Of a stretch of DNA of 64,000 nucleotides, positions 59,408 to 64,000 are shown piece by piece. The stretch is from Bacteroides sp. M10 (GTDB lineage: Bacteria > Bacteroidota > Bacteroidia > Bacteroidales > Bacteroidaceae): assembly GCF_014334015.1 (NCBI RefSeq), contig NZ_CP060488.1, positions 2,252,501 to 2,316,500 of the forward strand, given 5' to 3'. The first letter of the stretch is position 1. The number at the start of each line of letters is the position of its first letter. A program made the position numbers and the translations under genes. The notes beneath the pieces were generated by a model. The model was not told the origin of the DNA and did not search any database. It saw nothing but the letters and a program-made list of their open reading frames with translations.

Positions 59408-61612
59408 TTATTTTTTCAGTTCGAAATCTTTCTGTAATTTGATGTCCCGTGACGATGCGCCTATTAATACTGTAAATATACCCGGTTCGTCTTTCCAGTG
59501 TTTACTTTCGGTATCGTAGTATTGTAAGGCGCGGCGCGGTAACTTGATAGTGACTTGTTTGGATTCACCCGGTTTTAAGCCAACCTTAGTGAACCCTTTT
59601 AATTCTTTAAGCGGGCGTTCTACAGAACATTTGTTTTGATGCAAATATAACTGTGCGATTTCCTGGCCATATCGTTTTCCTGTGTTAGTAATGGTGAATG
59701 ATACGGCAAATTCTGTGTCCGAGTCTTTCCATACAGGTTTCATCTTTATGTCTGAATAAGTAAAAGTGGTATAGGATAATCCATAACCGAATTCAAATTG
59801 GGGGACTACACGGTAAGTATCGAAGTAGCGGTAGCCGACCATAAGCCCTTCTTTGAAACGGACGGTGTCGTTTATACCCGGATATTCTCCAAATACGTGA
59901 TCGGGCATATCTTCCAGACGCTTACACCAGGTAGTAGTCAATTTTCCCGAAGGATTGACTTCTCCAAACAATGTACGTGCCAGTGCGTTTCCTCCTTCCA
60001 TCCCTAGAAAACTGCCATGCAGTAATGCCGTAGCATCATTATACCATTCTCCTATCTCGACGGGGCCGCCGGAGATTAGTACCACTACAGTGTTGGGATT
60101 AACCTCCAGGATACCTTTTAATAATCTGTCCTGTTGGTAGGGAAGCTTTAAATTCGGTTTATCATACCCTTCACAGTCAGAACCATGTTCGTGGGAGGTT
60201 CCACCTATATAGATTACCAATTCTGCTTGAGCAGCTGTATTGATTGCTTTCTTATATAACTCTTCATCGAATTTATCAAATTCGTTCGTGAACCAATGGC
60301 CAACCTTATATGCCTTTTTATTCAATTGATAGCCGGGTGCATATTCGATCCGGGCTTTTCCATCTAAAAGATTTTGTAGCCCTTCCAAAGGAGTAACTTC
60401 ATATTTAGCTTTAAGTTTTGTACTGCCACCTCCTGCTGCAAATACTTCGGTTGCATTTGCGCCAATCACTGCGACATTCTTGTATTGTGCCGGGTCTAGT
60501 GGTAGCATATCTTTGGAATTCTTCAATAATACCAATGATTCCTCCGCTATTTTTCTGGCAGCCTTGGTATGAGTTGGTATTGCAAGTTTAGCTGCCATAC
60601 CTGTGGTGTCATAAGGAGCTTGTCCTATTAAATCAAGTCGAATCATCAATTTCAGAATATTACGTACTTTTTTGTTGACAGCTTCTTCCGGAATCTCTCC
60701 ATTACGTACTTTCTTCAATAAAGGATCGGCCAAATAATATTTATTGAAAGCATATTTCCCATTTTCTTTGATGCTTGTTCCCATTTCGACATCCATACCA
60801 CACAGAGCTGTTCGCTCTGTGTTATGGACTGCATTCCAGTCTGATACGACTAATCCGTCAAACCCTAGTTCATCACGAAGTAAAGTATCAAGAAGATAAG
60901 GACTTTCCGTACACCACAACCCTCGAACCTTGTTATATGCCGCCATGGCTGCCATGGCTCCACCTCGTTGTATGGCAGCTTCAAAAGCCGGAAGATAAAT
61001 CTCATGTAAGGTACGTTCGTCTACTTCTACACTCACTTTGTACTGATTGTATGCCTGGCTATTTAGAGCAAAATGCTTCACACAAGAGGCTACTCCCTGT
61101 GACTGTACTCCTTGTATATATGGAACAGCCAGTTCACCGGAGAAGAAGGGATCCTCGCTGAAATATTCCCAATTACGTCCATTAAGTAAGGAACGGTGAA
61201 TGTTGACTCCCGGAGCCAGACTCAAATGCTTGCCGCGTGCTTTACATTCAGCTCCAAGAACTTCTCCATATAGCTGTGCCAGATCACGGTTCCAAGTAGA
61301 TGCTAAGGCGCTTAATGCAGGTAGATAGCTACATGCGTCGTTATCCCATTGGGCGGATTCCCACCCATTGGCTACTCCCTCAAATCTTACTCCGTGAGGT
61401 CCGTCGGAGTAGTGCAGGTCGGGGATGCCAAGCCTTGGAACACCGGTACTTGAAAACATCGTGTTACTGTGCAACATTCCAATTTTCTCTTCCAAAGTCA
61501 TTTGCGATAATAAACTTTCTATCTGTTTATCAGTACTTGCTACTTTATTACGGGTCAGGCAGGAGGAGAATATAATCAGAATCAGCCAGCTATATGGAGT
61601 TAGTCTTTTCAT
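59408..61612 (-). CDS. GH3-family beta-glycosidase, lipoprotein
   Basis: 734 residues. The signal ends FSSC (Cys18), followed by LTRNKVAST without acidic residues, so it is probably periplasmic. GH3 N-domain: 'MTLEEKIGMLHSNTMFSSTGVPRLG', 'GKHLSLAPGVNIHRSLLNGRNWEYFSEDP' and 'VKHFALNSQAYNQYKVSVEVDER'; nucleophile Asp258 in VVSDWNAVH. The C-domain ('VAVIGANATEVFAAGGGSTKL', 'HEHGSDCEGYDKPNLKLP') and fibronectin-III-like domain (~630-734) are present. This is the beta-glucosidase-like type; the HxH-containing loop of GH3 N-acetylglucosaminidases (NagZ) is absent. The substrate is not determined. Confidence 0.9.
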   Translation of the reverse strand: MKRLTPYSWLILIIFSSCLTRNKVASTDKQIESLLSQMTLEEKIGMLHSNTMFSSTGVPRLGIPDLHYSDGPHGVRFEGVANGWESAQWDNDACSYLPALSALASTWNRDLAQLYGEVLGAECKARGKHLSLAPGVNIHRSLLNGRNWEYFSEDPFFSGELAVPYIQGVQSQGVASCVKHFALNSQAYNQYKVSVEVDERTLHEIYLPAFEAAIQRGGAMAAMAAYNKVRGLWCTESPYLLDTLLRDELGFDGLVVSDWNAVHNTERTALCGMDVEMGTSIKENGKYAFNKYYLADPLLKKVRNGEIPEEAVNKKVRNILKLMIRLDLIGQAPYDTTGMAAKLAIPTHTKAARKIAEESLVLLKNSKDMLPLDPAQYKNVAVIGANATEVFAAGGGSTKLKAKYEVTPLEGLQNLLDGKARIEYAPGYQLNKKAYKVGHWFTNEFDKFDEELYKKAINTAAQAELVIYIGGTSHEHGSDCEGYDKPNLKLPYQQDRLLKGILEVNPNTVVVLISGGPVEIGEWYNDATALLHGSFLGMEGGNALARTLFGEVNPSGKLTTTWCKRLEDMPDHVFGEYPGINDTVRFKEGLMVGYRYFDTYRVVPQFEFGYGLSYTTFTYSDIKMKPVWKDSDTEFAVSFTITNTGKRYGQEIAQLYLHQNKCSVERPLKELKGFTKVGLKPGESKQVTIKLPRRALQYYDTESKHWKDEPGIFTVLIGASSRDIKLQKDFELKK

Positions 61613-61635
61613 ACTAAAATACTTGTTGTCTTTGA

Positions 61636-63204
61636 TTATTTTGAATTATTCTTTCTTGTTTCAATTTCACTGTACACAGCATCCGGGATCAAATCAAGCC
61701 AGTAAGGATCCTGGACGAGTTCCTTGTACAGTTCAAGTGCCAGAGGGTCACTTTGCAGGCGGCGGTCACCATTCTCTGCATTTTCGTGATTCTCCCATAC
61801 GACGGCCTTGACGCGTGGCTCTTCATCCTTCAGCTTAAACCATTCTCTTACCCATCTCTGGTGGTCGCATGTACTGGAGTATCCTCCTTCACTAATCATG
61901 ATAGGCTTGTCTGCCGATACTTGCTTGATTCCTTGCATCAGCGTGAGCGGATATCTTCTTTCTTCCGGATAAGTAGCGCTAAGCGATGGTGGATAACAGC
62001 TTACTCCCAGCCAATCTACATACATATCTCCCGGGTAATAGTTTTTCATTGCGTTTGCTTCCGTACCCGGCATGCTTACACTGTTGGGTGACCATACGAA
62101 GACATTGTAGGCAGTGACACCCAACTGTTCTGCAATGTTATACATACGTCTCCAAGCCTTGACATAGTTTGTGGGATCTCCGTAATACGGAGTCCAGCTT
62201 CCATTCATTTCGTTGGCTGGTCTGAACCAGATAGGTCCCATGTCACGTACTTTTTGGGCAGCTACTTCGGCGAAGTATGATTTGTGAAAATCGTCAAGTT
62301 CGCCATTTGCCATTTGCTGGGTGGGAATAACGGGCAGCCATCCGTAAAGGAAGAATCGGTATTTGCCCTGATAGTTTTTTCCCCAGTATTTCTCACGTAC
62401 TGTTTGCATTTCGCTGAAATTTCGTCCTGGTTCCATATTCTGATACCATAAGATCATAGATAGTTGCTTTCCTACCAATTTTTCGAATAAGGCAACGGCA
62501 CACTGGTCAGTACTTCCTTCGCGGTCTTCCGGATCGAATCCGTATAATGGTGGGAATGCTCCATGATAACATCCTTTTTCGGGGACGTACTTCATGTCAT
62601 TATGAAATTCTCCCATTACCTTGATTTCGTCGATGAGCATCATCGTACTGGTGGAAGCTGAAGATTTGAGAGTCGCTTTCACATATCTGCATGCTACATT
62701 ACTAAAGTCTGTTTTTCCCCAAGCGTCCGACTTTCCGTTACTGTCGGAATAGGTAATTGGTGAGGCTGCTTTTTCCCATTGGCTTTTGTCCTTGCTGGTT
62801 GATACTTCTATTTGAGCAGGGAATACAATTTGTGATGTCGGATCGGAAATAGCATGTACTGATACTTCTGTGATACTGCGTAATGATCCCAAATCAATTA
62901 TTACTTCTACTGTTTGTACATCCCAACCGACTCCTCTGTTTTTAGTCGAGAGGGTACCGGTCTCCTCATCTGTCAGTTTGGTGCCGGATGTCCAGGGATC
63001 AAGAGGTGCTTTATCAGCGTAGGCGCTGTTGGCTACAACATTCATTTTATAGAATTTGCCTGCCGCCACATTAATAATGCTTTGTTCATTTGGATCTTTG
63101 GGCTTGTTTGGATCAAAAGTAACTTCCCACGATCTCGTTTCTTCTGCATTGCAAGCGTATATGAGTATTGCAACTGCTATTAACCATAAATTTTTTAATT
63201 TCAT
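61636..63204 (-). CDS. GH26-like endo-glycosidase with N-terminal discoidin-like domain, lipoprotein
   Basis: 522 residues. The lipobox is IYAC (Cys18), followed by NAEETRSW, mildly acidic and compatible with surface export. Residues ~40-200 resemble an F5/8-type C (discoidin, CBM32-like) domain: 'VEVIIDLGSLRSITEVSVHAI' and 'CRYVKATLKSS'. Residues ~215-510 form a TIM-barrel hydrolase of clan GH-A, closest by motif to GH26: acid/base Glu332 in RPANEMNGSW and nucleophile Glu439 in MISEGGYSS. GH26 enzymes act on beta-mannan, beta-1,3-xylan or mixed-linkage glucan; the specificity is not readable. It is probably the surface endo-enzyme that starts degradation. Confidence 0.8.
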   Translation of the reverse strand: MKLKNLWLIAVAILIYACNAEETRSWEVTFDPNKPKDPNEQSIINVAAGKFYKMNVVANSAYADKAPLDPWTSGTKLTDEETGTLSTKNRGVGWDVQTVEVIIDLGSLRSITEVSVHAISDPTSQIVFPAQIEVSTSKDKSQWEKAASPITYSDSNGKSDAWGKTDFSNVACRYVKATLKSSASTSTMMLIDEIKVMGEFHNDMKYVPEKGCYHGAFPPLYGFDPEDREGSTDQCAVALFEKLVGKQLSMILWYQNMEPGRNFSEMQTVREKYWGKNYQGKYRFFLYGWLPVIPTQQMANGELDDFHKSYFAEVAAQKVRDMGPIWFRPANEMNGSWTPYYGDPTNYVKAWRRMYNIAEQLGVTAYNVFVWSPNSVSMPGTEANAMKNYYPGDMYVDWLGVSCYPPSLSATYPEERRYPLTLMQGIKQVSADKPIMISEGGYSSTCDHQRWVREWFKLKDEEPRVKAVVWENHENAENGDRRLQSDPLALELYKELVQDPYWLDLIPDAVYSEIETRKNNSK

Positions 63205-63245
63205 ATTTAGTGGTATATTATAAGGTTGATTACTGGTTGTTTGTA

Positions 63246-64000
63246 TTACATATCAATACAGTCATATTGGTAGCAGGCGATGCCTCCATTAGAGAATACG
63301 AGATAAACGTATAGATAATAACCATTTTTGGCAACTTTAAATACGACATCTCCGGTTCCTTCGGTGTTCTGACCGGAATTCTCGAGACCTCCATATATTT
63401 TGTCCGGGCATACTACTATTTGGTTGTCGAACGAGCCGCTACTAAGATCATACATACGGACAGCATCAGAACCTGTTACGGCATAGTTGAAACTATTTAC
63501 CTGATTGTAAATGACATAAGGTACTTTGTTGAACACGGCATAGTCTACAGCATTGATAATTGTGTTACCCGGAGCACCCGTATTTGCCGCTTTTATGCTA
63601 TTGTCTGTTCCTTTAAACCAGTAGAAATAGCGCTTGGCAGAAGTGTCTGTGACATGGCTAGCCAAGAAATAGTCACTTTGAGTGTCGGTGTCATCAGCAT
63701 AAATCACATCCGCCCATTTAATCCAGTTTGAAGTCAGTAGAGAGGAACTCATAATGACAAATTCCGGATCCTGCGTTTGTAAGACACCGTTTACGACACG
63801 CCAGCGGGCAAACTGCACTTTACTGTCTTTCTGGAATACAGGAGTTGTGATAAGGGCATTGGCGTCCAAATCCCCCTGGATAGAAATCTTCCAGCCGAAT
63901 CTTATATTGGTGCCAGTTTTATATTCAATATATTTCTGTGGTTTCTCATTCACTCCATTAGCTTTCCATACAGTGAAAGTACCTCCTGATGGAGTATAGC
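63246..64000 (-). CDS. Unidentified, probable surface lipoprotein, N-terminus outside the window
   Basis: The frame runs unbroken off the right edge, so the GTG at 63953 is an internal codon and not the start. About 251 residues are visible. They are beta-rich with many Tyr, Asn and Gly ('YASH'-like turns, 'KNGYYLYVYLVFSNGGIACYQYDCIDM' split over the final strands) and include a possible seven-strand propeller-like pattern. I do not recognise the family. PKD-like or DUF-type binding lipoproteins typically sit between SusD and the first enzyme gene in such loci, which fits the position ahead of the GH26-like gene by 42 bases. Confidence 0.65.
   Translation of the reverse strand, partial: YTPSGGTFTVWKANGVNEKPQKYIEYKTGTNIRFGWKISIQGDLDANALITTPVFQKDSKVQFARWRVVNGVLQTQDPEFVIMSSSLLTSNWIKWADVIYADDTDTQSDYFLASHVTDTSAKRYFYWFKGTDNSIKAANTGAPGNTIINAVDYAVFNKVPYVIYNQVNSFNYAVTGSDAVRMYDLSSGSFDNQIVVCPDKIYGGLENSGQNTEGTGDVVFKVAKNGYYLYVYLVFSNGGIACYQYDCIDM

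Noticed and set aside
63246..63953. GTG at 63953 as the start of the last gene
   Set aside because: The frame stays open to the window edge and the residues before the GTG continue the same kind of sequence, so the gene is cut by the edge.

Overview
The window is Bacteroides chromosome, most likely a species close to B. thetaiotaomicron, B. ovatus or B. xylanisolvens. The evidence is the density of SusC/SusD pairs, a hybrid two-component sensor with a C-terminal AraC domain, lipoproteins with acidic residues after the lipobox cysteine, TAnnTTTG-type -7 promoter elements, and a GH144-GH3-SusD-SusC cluster matching the known beta-1,2-glucan locus of B. thetaiotaomicron (BT_3566 to BT_3569). All identifications are by reading motifs; no search was run.

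Layout. (1) 1-4396: the end of a TonB-dependent receptor, a DUF5689 lipoprotein, a multidomain lipoprotein with a C-terminal lamin-tail domain and a DNA/RNA non-specific endonuclease lipoprotein, together a probable surface nucleic-acid scavenging locus. (2) 4440-7748: two divergent paralogues of the AAA-ATPase/PD-(D/E)XK family. (3) 7778-11579: the accessory and least explained part. A VirE/VapE-type protein and a nine-unit array of 22-bp repeats lie between two 105-bp inverted repeats. Next comes a gene-free stretch that folds into three consecutive stem-loops behind a promoter, then a small HTH protein. (4) 11777-14335: a TonB-receptor-like outer membrane barrel. (5) 14363-22864: beta-1,2-glucan utilisation locus (SusC, SusD, GH3, GH144). 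(6) 23074-25720: AraC regulator divergent from a GH29 fucosidase. (7) 25741-44780: an alpha-mannan-type utilisation locus (HTCS regulator, GH2, SusC, SusD, SusE-like, GH76, a SusE-like/GH43 fusion, GH92, then a PfkB kinase). (8) 44908-49649: tRNA-Leu, S41 peptidase, DUF3316 protein and a topoisomerase IV A-type subunit. (9) 49853-64000: a long minus-strand cluster of four exported Gfo/Idh/MocA proteins, ApbE, NagB, NagA, an MFS sugar transporter, a GH3, a GH26-like enzyme with a discoidin-like domain, and a lipoprotein-like gene cut by the window edge.

How it works together. Regions 5, 7 and 9 are glycan-harvesting systems. Surface binding proteins and endo-acting enzymes cut a polymer, SusCD (in region 9 presumably beyond the right edge) imports oligosaccharides, and periplasmic exo-enzymes finish them. 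Region 9 adds a cytoplasmic aminosugar-phosphate pathway (NagA, NagB) and an unusual set of exported sugar oxidoreductases. The items most worth a second look are the inverted-repeat-bounded VapE unit with its 22-bp array, the neighbouring structured RNA candidate, the GH92 enzyme whose expected catalytic Glu is Gln, the SusE-GH43 fusion, and the exported oxidoreductase/ApbE set.
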